Source: Echinicola rosea (GTDB lineage Bacteria; Bacteroidota; Bacteroidia; Cytophagales; Cyclobacteriaceae). From it: a stretch of 64,000 nt of DNA. The notes under the pieces were generated by a model that was not told where the DNA came from, searched no databases, and was given only the letters and a program-made list of their open reading frames with translations. The position numbers and the translations under genes are program-made. Shown here one piece after another: positions 25,944 to 34,333 of this stretch. The DNA lies in contig NZ_CP040106.1 of the NCBI RefSeq assembly GCF_005281475.1, positions 67,501 to 131,500 on the forward strand, read 5' to 3'. Position 1 is the stretch's first letter; every line of letters begins with the position of its first letter.

Positions 25944-27452
25944 TTAAACATTCTTAACTACTTTTCCCTCATCCAATACCAGTTCATGATCTACTACTTT
26001 GGGAATATCCTGATCATAATGACTGACGTAGATCATCGACACATCTGGATGGCTGCCAATATGGGCGACCGTTTCCCTAAAAAGCAGTCGCTGCTCATCA
26101 TCCATACCCTGAGCTGCTTCATCCAATACCAACAACGCCGGTGACTTGATCATGGCCCTGGCAAGCAAGCAGAAGCGTTGGTTTTCGAGTGGTATCTGGG
26201 TCAACCTCATCTGGGCAACATGTTCGATCCTAAATAACCGCAGCCAATCCATTGCCTGCTTTTCCTGCTCTGCGGTCACTTTCTTAAACAGGCCTATTGT
26301 ATCAAAAAGTCCTGATAGCACTACTTTTAGACAGGTTTGATTGGCCGGAAAGTACCTGGCCAATTCGGGAGACACAAAACCGATGGGGCGCTTGATGTCC
26401 CAAATGGTCTCTCCGGTTCCCCTCTTGCGATCAAAAAGCACCAAGTCATTTGCATAGGCCTGCGGGTTTTCACCATTGATCAGGCTAAGCAAAGTAGATT
26501 TTCCCGCGCCATTATGGCCTCGAAGTACCCAGCAATCGCCCTGCTTTACCTGCCAACTGACATCGTCAAGGATCACTTTTCCATTGTACTGGATGTGGAC
26601 ATGGTTCATCTGGATGAGGGTTTCAAACTTCACCACCGGCTTTTGTTGAATCAGCTCATCCAGTTTCATATGGTCAAACTGGCTCAAAGCAGCATGATTG
26701 ACCAAGTCCACTTGTTGAAAATCCTCTCGTTTGGCTACGTCAGTGACCTTCCCTCCGTCCAAAATGGCCACATGGGTAATGGCTTCTGGAATTTCATCTG
26801 GAGAGGTGGTCATGATCACCTGAATACCAGATGCGGTAATTGCTTTCAGCACCTTCCCAAAGTGAGCCCGCATAGCCACATCCAATCCTGTCATCGGCTG
26901 GTCCATCAGAAACAACAGAGGGTTGCGAAGGAGGGCACAGGCAATCGCCAACCTTCTGGATTCACCATTGGATAGTTTTATCAATGACTTTTCCTTGAGC
27001 TCCTCAAGCTCAAGCAGCTCCATCACATTATCTACATTCCAGGGACCACTTTGCTTTGCTTCCACCCCTAAAAGCTCTTCCCTCACCGTGGCCGCTTCTT
27101 CCGATTCAGAAGAATTGAACCGCTGCTGATAGTAGAAATTCTGGAGGTTGGATTTGTTGGTAAAGGTGTATTTTTGGGAAACTACAGCGATCAGATCCCG
27201 AAAGCTGTTGATTTTTCCAGCAGCAGTCATCTCTAGCTGATAATCCACCGCAAAATCCCTCGTTACTCTTCCTGCCGACAAGATGGTTTTTCCCAGAATC
27301 GTATCAAGAAAAGCTGTCTTTTCCGATCCAGAGGCACTTAAAATGGCCCAGTGTTCTCCTGTGCTCATGGAGAAGTCCAACTGCTGAAATATGGTTCGAT
27401 CCAAGTATTTCACCTTGGCATCATCTATGGAAAGAAATATATCCTGTGTCAT
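25944..27452 (-). CDS. Duplicated ABC ATPase (ModF-like)
   Basis: A 502-aa soluble protein with two ABC ATPase domains (about 1-245 and 270-500) and no membrane segments. Domain 2 has a canonical Walker A (RGHNGAGKSTLLS) and Walker B (LLVLDEAAQGMD). Domain 1 has a degenerate Walker A (SASGSEKTAF) and LMDQP, with Gln at the catalytic Glu position, but a good signature (LSNGESRR). The domain 2 signature is degenerate. One of the two composite sites should therefore be inactive. It resembles E. coli ModF, whose exact role is unclear. Confidence 0.85.
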   Translation of the reverse strand: MTQDIFLSIDDAKVKYLDRTIFQQLDFSMSTGEHWAILSASGSEKTAFLDTILGKTILSAGRVTRDFAVDYQLEMTAAGKINSFRDLIAVVSQKYTFTNKSNLQNFYYQQRFNSSESEEAATVREELLGVEAKQSGPWNVDNVMELLELEELKEKSLIKLSNGESRRLAIACALLRNPLLFLMDQPMTGLDVAMRAHFGKVLKAITASGIQVIMTTSPDEIPEAITHVAILDGGKVTDVAKREDFQQVDLVNHAALSQFDHMKLDELIQQKPVVKFETLIQMNHVHIQYNGKVILDDVSWQVKQGDCWVLRGHNGAGKSTLLSLINGENPQAYANDLVLFDRKRGTGETIWDIKRPIGFVSPELARYFPANQTCLKVVLSGLFDTIGLFKKVTAEQEKQAMDWLRLFRIEHVAQMRLTQIPLENQRFCLLARAMIKSPALLVLDEAAQGMDDEQRLLFRETVAHIGSHPDVSMIYVSHYDQDIPKVVDHELVLDEGKVVKNV

Positions 27453-27495
27453 TTATTGGTTTGGTTGCTTCTGTTTTTTGGCCTTCTCAACATCG

Positions 27496-27948
27496 CTACA
27501 CTTTGTTTTTTGTATCAATCGTAATGGTCACAGGACCATCGTTGATCAAGGCCACTTTCATGTCCGCCCCAAACTCACCTGTCTGAATGGATTTTCCAAG
27601 ATCCTTCTCGACGGTAGCAATAAACTGCTCATACAGTGGGATGGCCACATCCGGCTTCGCAGCTTTGATATAAGAAGGGCGGTTGCCTTTTTTGGTACTG
27701 GCATGCAGGGTAAATTGGCTAATCAGCAGAATATCTCCTCCTACCTCTAACAGGCTCTTGTTCATAACTCCCGCCTCATCACTAAAAATCCGGAGATGGA
27801 CCATCTTCCTGCTCAGCCAAGCAATATCCTCCTCACCATCGGCATCCTCGATTCCTAAGAGCACCATCATTCCCTTACCGATCTGCCCTTTTATCTTCCC
27901 GTCAATTTTAACCGAAGATTCAGAAACTCGCTGAATAACTGCTATCAT
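27496..27948 (-). CDS. dtd: D-aminoacyl-tRNA deacylase
   Basis: A 150-aa chirality-proofreading enzyme that removes D-amino acids (and glycine) from tRNA. Both signature motifs are present: LLISQFTLHA near residue 75 (family SQxT) and INDGPVTITID near 137 (family NxGP, with the Gly-cisPro pair). Length is typical. Confidence 0.95.
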   Translation of the reverse strand: MIAVIQRVSESSVKIDGKIKGQIGKGMMVLLGIEDADGEEDIAWLSRKMVHLRIFSDEAGVMNKSLLEVGGDILLISQFTLHASTKKGNRPSYIKAAKPDVAIPLYEQFIATVEKDLGKSIQTGEFGADMKVALINDGPVTITIDTKNKV

Positions 27949-27981
27949 TGTATTGCTGTGTTAAATAAAATTTGAAGATAA

Positions 27982-29181
27982 TTGAAATCAGGCAAGATAT
28001 ACAGTTTTAGCGATGTCATTTTGGCAATGGCCCTTACAATGGGTGGATTTGTGCTCTTCAACGGACTGCAGCCTCCCCTCCAGCATCACTTCAACCTTCT
28101 TTTTGATGCCAATCAATACGAAAAAGCATATGGATATTTTTCGGGAAAAACAGAATACTACCGAGTAAACTACCCCTTCAGCGTCCGTATTTTAGTGCCT
28201 TGGCTCGCTGCCCATTTGCCATTCGGAGACATTACCGAAAATTTCAAGGCAGTCAACCTGTTGTTTTCTTTGGCTTGGGTTCCGCTTTGGTTTTTGGTCT
28301 CCAAAAAAGTAGGATTAAACCGTATCAAGACATGGGTTGGATGGTTTTGGATCACTTTTCACTGGGTAGGAGTGTTAAAGGGAAATCTCTCCGATCCCAT
28401 CACCGTGGATGTTCCTATTTATTTTTTCCAGCTATTCTTGGCCTATTGCTTGATCGCAAGAAAATGGGGATTCCTATTGCTGGCCACACCATTGATGACC
28501 ATTCAAAAAGAATCCCTGCTGCCGCTGCTGCTGGTGCTCGCGATTTATCCGGGAATTTCGCTATGGCGACGTCATGACAAAAAAGCCCCCATTGCAATTT
28601 TAGCTGCTTTTTTGATCAGCTTACTCACGCTGAAAATAACGGGGCATTATTTTCCTCCGGCCAATGTTGGGAAGAACGGAGCGGTAAACCTTTTCTATAA
28701 CACACTAGGATTACTTGGACACCCTGATCTCTTTTTTCGCTGGGTATGTGCCATCACGTTGGCTTATGGAGGATTTTTATGGGCTTCGATCCGCAATTAT
28801 TCATTCAGGCCAAGTCCTATCCTGTCGCATCAGCAGTGGATGGTCCCTCTTGCCCTTACATATGCATTTTTCAGTCTTTTTGCAGGAGGTGATTTTACCA
28901 GAATAGCGTTTTTGGGCAGTCCCTTTGTGATGCTTCTATTACTACGGAATTTGGAATTGACCGCCTTACAGATGGGGATTTTGCTGGCCATCAGTGTCCC
29001 TGCCATGAGGTTACTTGGCTCCATTCCCGATGGGGGCACTGATTTCGAAACTTGGACGACATGGTATCCCGAATATGCTCCTTGGAATTGGCTAGTGATC
29101 TACTGCTGCTATACTGTAACAGTCGTTTTGGCTTCTTGGAGATGGCTAAAAAACACTGCATCAGATCAAAAAATAAATTAA
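27982..29181 (+). CDS. Polytopic membrane protein, unknown function
   Basis: A 399-aa protein with about ten hydrophobic segments. An early charged loop (residues 40-65) and Trp-rich segments such as WVGWFWITFHWVG resemble membrane glycosyltransferases of the GT-C type, but no diagnostic motif is clear. The start is TTG at 27982; the first in-frame ATG is at 28027, inside the first hydrophobic segment. The gene stands alone between two minus-strand groups. Confidence 0.8.
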   Translation: MKSGKIYSFSDVILAMALTMGGFVLFNGLQPPLQHHFNLLFDANQYEKAYGYFSGKTEYYRVNYPFSVRILVPWLAAHLPFGDITENFKAVNLLFSLAWVPLWFLVSKKVGLNRIKTWVGWFWITFHWVGVLKGNLSDPITVDVPIYFFQLFLAYCLIARKWGFLLLATPLMTIQKESLLPLLLVLAIYPGISLWRRHDKKAPIAILAAFLISLLTLKITGHYFPPANVGKNGAVNLFYNTLGLLGHPDLFFRWVCAITLAYGGFLWASIRNYSFRPSPILSHQQWMVPLALTYAFFSLFAGGDFTRIAFLGSPFVMLLLLRNLELTALQMGILLAISVPAMRLLGSIPDGGTDFETWTTWYPEYAPWNWLVIYCCYTVTVVLASWRWLKNTASDQKIN

Positions 29182-29212
29182 TCAGAAGCAGCCACTTTAG
29201 AATGAAAACTCC

Positions 29213-29932
29213 TCATTCAAAAATCTGCATTTCCTTGGATTCAATGATTTTCACCATTTCCAGTTCATCATTGAGCGCTTGGTGCAGCATCGCCTTGGCC
29301 ACTTGATGGTCATAGATAGGCTTATACTTCTTAAACAGCCCAACTGAGGTAATGGCCTTGGCAGCCAATTTACCCAGACTTTCGCCGACACGGGTTTCTT
29401 TTCGGTCACCAAGCAATATAGATGGCCTGAATATCCCCAAATAACTGAAAGGAATCAATTTAAGATCTTCCTCCACTTCACCTTTTACTTTGGAGTAAAA
29501 TACCGAAGATCGCTGATCTGCCCCAAGTGAACTTACATATAGAAATTTGCTAGCTCCCCACTGGCGTGTCCATTTTGCAAAACTGATCACAAAATCATGG
29601 TCAATCTTATAAAAGTTCTCCTTGGACTTGGCTTTTTTGATAGTCGTTCCCAACGCACAAAAAGCGTGGATAGTCACTTTTTTATCTTTAAAAGCTTGGA
29701 TAAGCCCGTGGTTATCACCTCCGATATCTTCTCTACGAAAGGCATCCAGCAAGCTTAACTGGTCTAAATGATCGTAATCCACCACCACTTGAATAAGCTT
29801 GTGATGTTTAATGGCCAACTCCCGTCGAGAAACAGTAACCACATGATCGTATTGCGGTGCTTGAAACAGCTGGTGTAAAAGCTGCACCCCTATCAGACCA
29901 GATGCTCCCGAAACGATGGCAATGGTTTTCAT
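29213..29932 (-). CDS. NAD(P)-binding Rossmann-fold protein (atypical SDR)
   Basis: A 239-aa protein. The N-terminal dinucleotide motif VSGASGLIGVQLL, a basic VSRRE after strand 2 (fits NADPH) and FLYVSSLGADQRS near residue 135 are typical of the HTATIP2/YbjT-like atypical SDRs. The catalytic Tyr-x-x-x-Lys is SKVKGEVEED-like, with no clear tyrosine pair. The substrate is unknown. It is last in a four-gene minus operon. Confidence 0.82.
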   Translation of the reverse strand: MKTIAIVSGASGLIGVQLLHQLFQAPQYDHVVTVSRRELAIKHHKLIQVVVDYDHLDQLSLLDAFRREDIGGDNHGLIQAFKDKKVTIHAFCALGTTIKKAKSKENFYKIDHDFVISFAKWTRQWGASKFLYVSSLGADQRSSVFYSKVKGEVEEDLKLIPFSYLGIFRPSILLGDRKETRVGESLGKLAAKAITSVGLFKKYKPIYDHQVAKAMLHQALNDELEMVKIIESKEMQIFE

Positions 29933-29942
29933 ATCAAATCAT

Positions 29943-30554
29943 TTATTGGGTCAATAGCGCTTTAAACTCCGATTCCAAAGTGCTGTTTTTATCTTTGGCA
30001 TACCAAAGATGAATGTTTTTTTTAAACTCTTCTGACGAAACACCCTTGGGGTCTTCCTTGTAAGCCACTAACATTTCTTGCAATGGACGAGGTCGTGGTC
30101 CCCAGGTGAACAACACATCCAACGTTTCTTCGTCCAATGCAATCAATTTGGGAATAGAACGCCCTCCATTGGTCAGAAACTCATCCATCACGGCCAAGTT
30201 TTCATCCCTCAAAATATAACGCACCTTCACGTTATCGTTAAAAGCCGCTAATTTTTCAATATACGAAATATTCTGCGCAGCATCTCCACACCACGCTTCA
30301 GTAAGCACTAACCATACTTGCTTGCGTTCCAACTTTTTCACTATTGCTGACGCCTCTTCGCTTACAATGGAGGTTTTATCCCAACGCTTCATCCGTTGGA
30401 CATTCATCCGGGTATAGTCCATCATCGCTTCGGAATGGTTGGTTCCCGTGGTCTTGTTTTCTTTCAGCAACTGGTCAATAAGTGCACGGTACTGGGCATA
30501 ATCCAAGGATTGTTCGATCAGGTCTTTGGTGATCTTAGAAGTAACGACTGTCAT
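29943..30554 (-). CDS. Thioredoxin-family protein with a single active-site cysteine
   Basis: A 203-aa protein. The segment VLTEAWCGDAAQN near residue 90 sits where thioredoxins have WCxxC, but the second cysteine is Ala, so it cannot form the usual dithiol. RSIPKLIALDEE near 143 holds the cis-proline. It may bind rather than reduce partners. I chose ATG at 30554; the upstream extension (30584) adds ten residues without pattern. Operon with the YkvA-like and SDR genes. Confidence 0.85.
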   Translation of the reverse strand: MTVVTSKITKDLIEQSLDYAQYRALIDQLLKENKTTGTNHSEAMMDYTRMNVQRMKRWDKTSIVSEEASAIVKKLERKQVWLVLTEAWCGDAAQNISYIEKLAAFNDNVKVRYILRDENLAVMDEFLTNGGRSIPKLIALDEETLDVLFTWGPRPRPLQEMLVAYKEDPKGVSSEEFKKNIHLWYAKDKNSTLESEFKALLTQ

Positions 30555-30590
30555 AAAATTCCGCTGTTTTTGTGCTATCAACAAGCACCA

Positions 30591-31013
30591 TTAGGCCTTA
30601 GTTCGCTCCCATTCCAAAAAATCCTCTACATCACTTTGCATGCTCTTGAAAACGGCCAGCAGCACCGAAAGGTCATCTACAAAACCCAATCCGGCGATAA
30701 AATCCGGAATAAAATCCAATGGCATAACAAAATAAAGTAAGCCCAATACCACAAGGACTAAGGTCTTGGTGGAGAATGCGCGATATTCATTCTTATAATA
30801 AGCCTTCACCATCCGGATCAACGTTTCCAAGTAATAGCGAGATTCCTGAACAGTAGGGTTGTCAGCGACTTGGTGGAGTTTTTCGGTAACCCGTTCAAGC
30901 AGCTGGTGTAGCTTTTCCTTGCTTTGGGCGATTCCCTCCGCCTTCTTTTCATACATTCTTTTTGCCTTACCAAGCAAATTTCCTTGTTCATTGTTGCTGT
31001 ATGCCATGTTCAT
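30591..31013 (-). CDS. YkvA family (DUF1232) protein
   Basis: A 140-aa protein. The C-terminal part has the DUF1232 signature: LVVLGLLYFVMPLDFIPDFIAGLGFVDDL split over residues 87-116, with a hydrophobic segment followed by the PxDFIPD motif. The N-terminal half is basic and probably helical. Function of the family is unknown. Confidence 0.87.
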   Translation of the reverse strand: MNMAYSNNEQGNLLGKAKRMYEKKAEGIAQSKEKLHQLLERVTEKLHQVADNPTVQESRYYLETLIRMVKAYYKNEYRAFSTKTLVLVVLGLLYFVMPLDFIPDFIAGLGFVDDLSVLLAVFKSMQSDVEDFLEWERTKA

Positions 31014-31019
31014 CGTCGC

Positions 31020-31541
31020 TTAAAAGTATATTCTAATTTCAGATTTCACTTTCTTTAATGCAAAAGATATGCCGTCATTCTTTTGATCCAGAGCGCGTTG
31101 GAAAATCCGTTTGGCCAAATCCATCCCTTTATCATCAGGATTCACATCCTGCATGGAAGAATTCACCAAGGTAATCACACCTTCCACAGCACTTTTCACA
31201 CTCTCCCAGGTATCGTCTGAGAAATAGACCTGCTGAGAAAGGTTATGATTATACTCTTCCCTTATCTCTTTCAACAACAGTCCATGAAGTTCCCTTGCCG
31301 AATAAGACTGGTCATTCACTCTTCTTACCAAATTATTGGGCGTAAGTCGCTCCAGCAAAAGACAAAGCCGCTCTCCAGCCTGCAACCTGATCGGCATGAT
31401 GACTTGGGTGTTTTTGGTTTTCAGCTCGACTAACTTGGACTCCCGGTCTTTGGAAAGAAAGGAGACCACGACCAGGTACATCCCATAAATTACAAGCCCT
31501 GAAGGCAAAATAATCTTTAACAGTTCAACTATGTACTCCAT
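31020..31541 (-). CDS. Membrane-anchored protein of unknown function
   Basis: A 173-aa protein with one N-terminal membrane segment (about 8-29, IILPSGLVIYGMYLVVVSFL) and a long soluble, mostly helical domain. I do not recognise the family. It is the first gene of a four-gene minus operon (6 bases before the YkvA-like gene). Confidence 0.8.
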   Translation of the reverse strand: MEYIVELLKIILPSGLVIYGMYLVVVSFLSKDRESKLVELKTKNTQVIMPIRLQAGERLCLLLERLTPNNLVRRVNDQSYSARELHGLLLKEIREEYNHNLSQQVYFSDDTWESVKSAVEGVITLVNSSMQDVNPDDKGMDLAKRIFQRALDQKNDGISFALKKVKSEIRIYF

Positions 31542-31605
31542 TTACTATTTTTGATTAATTCCCGAATATCTAAAATATTTCAAAGACAAGTTGATTATTT
31601 GTCAT

Positions 31606-31613
31606 TAATTTTG
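31606..31613 (+). promoter_or_regulatory. Promoter (-7 element) of the IscA-like gene
   Basis: TAATTTTG is an exact TAnnTTTG match, 32 bases before the ATG at 31646. No clear -33 box was seen. Confidence 0.4.
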
Positions 31614-31645
31614 AACTATCCAATTGTCCGGAACATTAATAAGTC

Positions 31646-31966
31646 ATGCTAATTCCAATTACCATTACAGAAAAAGCTCAGGAAGAGATAAAAAATATCA
31701 TGGAGCACAAAAACATTCCTGCCGACTATTCCCTACGGGTAGGCGTAAAAGGCGGCGGATGTGGTGGAATGTCATATGCACTGGGCTTTGACAAGCTTAA
31801 AGAAGGTGATCAGCAGTTTGAATCGGGAGGAATTCCTGTATTGATCGAAAAGCGCCATGTCATGTTCTTGATGGGCATGCAGGTGGATTTTTATGAAGGG
31901 AATGATGCCAGGGGCTTTACGTTTGAGAACCCTGACATCCCTAAAAGACATGATATAACAGAATAA
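31646..31966 (+). CDS. HesB/IscA-fold protein lacking the C-terminal CxC motif
   Basis: A 106-aa paralogue of the carrier at 19792-20118. It keeps the first cysteine (VKGGGCGGMSYALGF near residue 37) but ends FENPDIPKRHDITE, with no TCGCG. A-type carriers need all three cysteines to hold a cluster, so this one probably binds iron or a partner instead, or has lost carrier function. Downstream by 17 bases is a DUF6265-like secreted protein. Confidence 0.88.
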   Translation: MLIPITITEKAQEEIKNIMEHKNIPADYSLRVGVKGGGCGGMSYALGFDKLKEGDQQFESGGIPVLIEKRHVMFLMGMQVDFYEGNDARGFTFENPDIPKRHDITE

Positions 31967-31983
31967 AATATTGTCCGATCCGT

Positions 31984-32484
31984 ATGAAAAAGAGCCTGCT
32001 GATCTTATGGTTTGTCATTGGGACAGGTTTTCCGACAATGGCACAAGAAGTACTGCACCTTGAGCAGGGCAAACCTGCTGCGAATGGAAAGGTGCAGGAT
32101 CTCGCTTGGATGGCTGGTTACTGGAAAGGGCCAGGGTTTGGGGGCGATTGTGAAGAATTATGGCTACCACCAGAAGGTGACAGCATGGTTGGGATTTTTC
32201 GTTTCACCCAGAATGGCAAACTGATTTTCTCTGAATTTATGGCAATTTATGAAAAAAACGGGCAGCTTCACCTTAAGGTCAAACACTTTAGCGACGATTT
32301 CTCTCCTTGGGAAGAAAAAGACAAATGGATCAACTTCCGCTTTATCAAAACTGAAGAGCAAACAGCATATTTCAGTGGCCTGACTGTTCAGCGAAATGGA
32401 AATACCATGACCTTGAAACTAGCCATGGAACACAACGGGGAGTCTTCCATAGAGACATTTGAATACCAACATTCGGATTTTTAA
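31984..32484 (+). CDS. Secreted DUF6265-like protein
   Basis: A 166-aa protein. Residues 1-20 form a signal peptide ending TMAQE. The core starts with LAWMAGYWKGPGFGGDCEE, matching the DUF6265 pattern (WLxGxWxG...EEWW), with a lipocalin-like run of beta strands (GIFRFTQNGKLIFSEFMAI). Function is unknown. It is probably co-transcribed with the IscA-like gene. Confidence 0.8.
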   Translation: MKKSLLILWFVIGTGFPTMAQEVLHLEQGKPAANGKVQDLAWMAGYWKGPGFGGDCEELWLPPEGDSMVGIFRFTQNGKLIFSEFMAIYEKNGQLHLKVKHFSDDFSPWEEKDKWINFRFIKTEEQTAYFSGLTVQRNGNTMTLKLAMEHNGESSIETFEYQHSDF

Positions 32485-32544
32485 ACTACCTCCTTCCATC
32501 AGAACAAAAACCTACGCTCAAACGTGAATCCCATGAAGAATCCA

Positions 32545-33006
32545 CTATAAAAAATCCTCAAACGCTGGCTTTACATTGCTCCAAAATTCATCTAGCGCGA
32601 TGATCCTAGGTTTTAGGAAAGAAATTATCGCAGGCCAGTCATCTTGGTTCATGACATTTACGCCATCCAGTTTTTTTTCAATCTTGGAGGTGGTCTTTCC
32701 GTAATTATCATAAGTATGGAGCTGCCAGTCCCATTCTTCTTCCAAAATGCCGTGTAGCATTTTTTTAAATGTCTCAAACTGCTCAAAAACAAGCTCCTGT
32801 AAATCGAGGTCCTTAAAATTGATCTCAATGCCGATGGCCGCAAATCCGCGTTCGGCCTTCATGCGAAAAAACACTTGTGGCACATGGGTCTTGTAATTTT
32901 GCCAGTTCACCCGACCTCCTTCTGCGGAAGGTACTGGCTTCATGTACTGCCCAAATGCCGTCCAAAAATCCTGCTTTGTTTTGGTGATTTCTGCTCTTTT
33001 ATACAC
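32545..33006 (-). CDS. DUF4268 domain protein
   Basis: A 153-aa protein. KQDFWTAFGQYMKPVPSAEG near the start and the WQNYKTHVPQVFFRMKAERG segment are typical of DUF4268, a domain often found alone or fused to nuclease-like modules. Function is unknown. It is last in the operon WD40-DivIVA-FolB-DUF4268 (8-base gap). Confidence 0.85.
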   Translation of the reverse strand: MYKRAEITKTKQDFWTAFGQYMKPVPSAEGGRVNWQNYKTHVPQVFFRMKAERGFAAIGIEINFKDLDLQELVFEQFETFKKMLHGILEEEWDWQLHTYDNYGKTTSKIEKKLDGVNVMNQDDWPAIISFLKPRIIALDEFWSNVKPAFEDFL

Positions 33007-33014
33007 GTGCCTTA

Positions 33015-33380
33015 TTATTCATAATCTTCAGGATATGAAACTTTCACAACGGAATAATTCACCACTCCCCCAAGGGCTGGGTTATGTTTTTTGATGATGA
33101 TGTCAATGGATTTCAGCTTTGGATAAACTTTCAGGATATCCTGCAGCATCAAATGGCCCAGGTGCTCCAAAAGCTTCACTGGTTCCTCCATATGGGATTT
33201 GGCGATTTGGTAAATACGTGAATAATCCACCGTTTCATTCAGGTCATCATCCAACATAGCTTTCCTAAAATCGGTCTCCACATGAATATCCACCGTAAAC
33301 CGGTTACCCAGCTTCTTTTCTTCAGAAAAAACACCATGAAAGGCATGAAATTCAATTCCCTCGAGTGATACTTTACCCAT
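33015..33380 (-). CDS. folB: Dihydroneopterin aldolase
   Basis: A 121-aa enzyme of folate synthesis that cleaves dihydroneopterin to hydroxymethyl-dihydropterin. The N-terminus VSLEGIEFHAFHGVFSEEK carries the family's HGxxxxE motif, DYSRIY lies near residue 65, and the catalytic lysine is in IIIKKHNPALGG near 100. ATG at 33380 begins 2 bases after the divIVA stop. Confidence 0.93.
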   Translation of the reverse strand: MGKVSLEGIEFHAFHGVFSEEKKLGNRFTVDIHVETDFRKAMLDDDLNETVDYSRIYQIAKSHMEEPVKLLEHLGHLMLQDILKVYPKLKSIDIIIKKHNPALGGVVNYSVVKVSYPEDYE

Positions 33381-33382
33381 AA

Positions 33383-34333
33383 TCAATCAAACTGGTCGAA
33401 AAATGAACCTGATGCCTTTTTCTTTTCGGACGGGGAAACCTCTCCCTCTGAGCCATTTTTAGTCTCTGAAAAGTCCTTCTCCTCAGGTGTTGGCTCACGC
33501 TCTCCAGGTTGGTTTGCCTTGGGGTCTTGTTTACTGCTAGGTGCATGAGGATCTTCCTTTTGGGAACCTTGCCCGGATTGCTTTTCCAGCGCAGGAGCCT
33601 CCAGGTCTGGAGCATGGGGATCCTCTTTGATTTCATCGGACGGTGCAGCGGGAGCTTCCTGTGCTGCTTGATTTTGCGGTCCCTCCTTTTTTGGCTCGAT
33701 CACAAATGTATGGGACTTTTCTTTGGGCTGCTTGATGGCATCATCCGACTTAAAGTGAGGTGATTTCCGGCTCAGTTCCTTCACGGCCTTGGTATGTACA
33801 TCTAAGTCAATCCGCTTGATATCCTCTTGTGACTGCTTTACATTTTCAAGACTGTCACTGGCCATATTTTTAAGGTTGCGGATGACAATCTCCCGCTGGG
33901 CCAGCAACTCTTCATAACTTTCTACCAAAGCCCCGACGTCCGCTTTCAAGTCCTCCATGATCCGCTTTGACCGGTTCTCCGCCTCTTCAATTATGCTTCT
34001 CGATTTATTCTTGGATTCCGAGATCATTGCATCAGCGTTCATTTGGGCTTCTTTCAGGATCAATTCAGCAGTTTTGTTTGCCTGCTCGATCATATTGGCA
34101 CCTGTATCTTCGGCTGCTTTAAGGGTCCTGAAGAGCGAATCCTCCACTTCGCGGAGCTTAGCTGATTCTTTTTCGACTTGTCCCAGCTTCACTTGGAGTT
34201 CACGCTTTTCATCCATTTCTCGTTCCCATTCTTGCGAAAGGGATACCAAAAAGGAGCTCACTTCATCCTTATCGAAGCCTCTGAAGTTCTTTTCAAATGT
34301 CTTCTGACGTATTTCTAATGGTGTAATCTTCAT
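33383..34333 (-). CDS. DivIVA-domain coiled-coil protein
   Basis: A 316-aa protein. The first 40 residues form a DivIVA membrane-binding domain (KITPLEIRQKTFEKNFRGFD, then KDEVSSFL). A coiled coil runs to about residue 180 (many heptads, including SKNKSRSIIEEAENRSKRIM), followed by a disordered Pro/Glu/Lys-rich tail. DivIVA proteins sense curved membrane and place division or envelope factors. The start at 34333 overlaps the WD40 stop (ATGA), so the two are translationally coupled. Confidence 0.88.
   Translation of the reverse strand: MKITPLEIRQKTFEKNFRGFDKDEVSSFLVSLSQEWEREMDEKRELQVKLGQVEKESAKLREVEDSLFRTLKAAEDTGANMIEQANKTAELILKEAQMNADAMISESKNKSRSIIEEAENRSKRIMEDLKADVGALVESYEELLAQREIVIRNLKNMASDSLENVKQSQEDIKRIDLDVHTKAVKELSRKSPHFKSDDAIKQPKEKSHTFVIEPKKEGPQNQAAQEAPAAPSDEIKEDPHAPDLEAPALEKQSGQGSQKEDPHAPSSKQDPKANQPGEREPTPEEKDFSETKNGSEGEVSPSEKKKASGSFFDQFD

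Noticed and set aside
25922..25958. 8-base periodic CAA/TTT-rich tract near the end of the ABC gene
   Set aside because: Periodicity is loose and part of it is coding sequence; too weak to list as a repeat.
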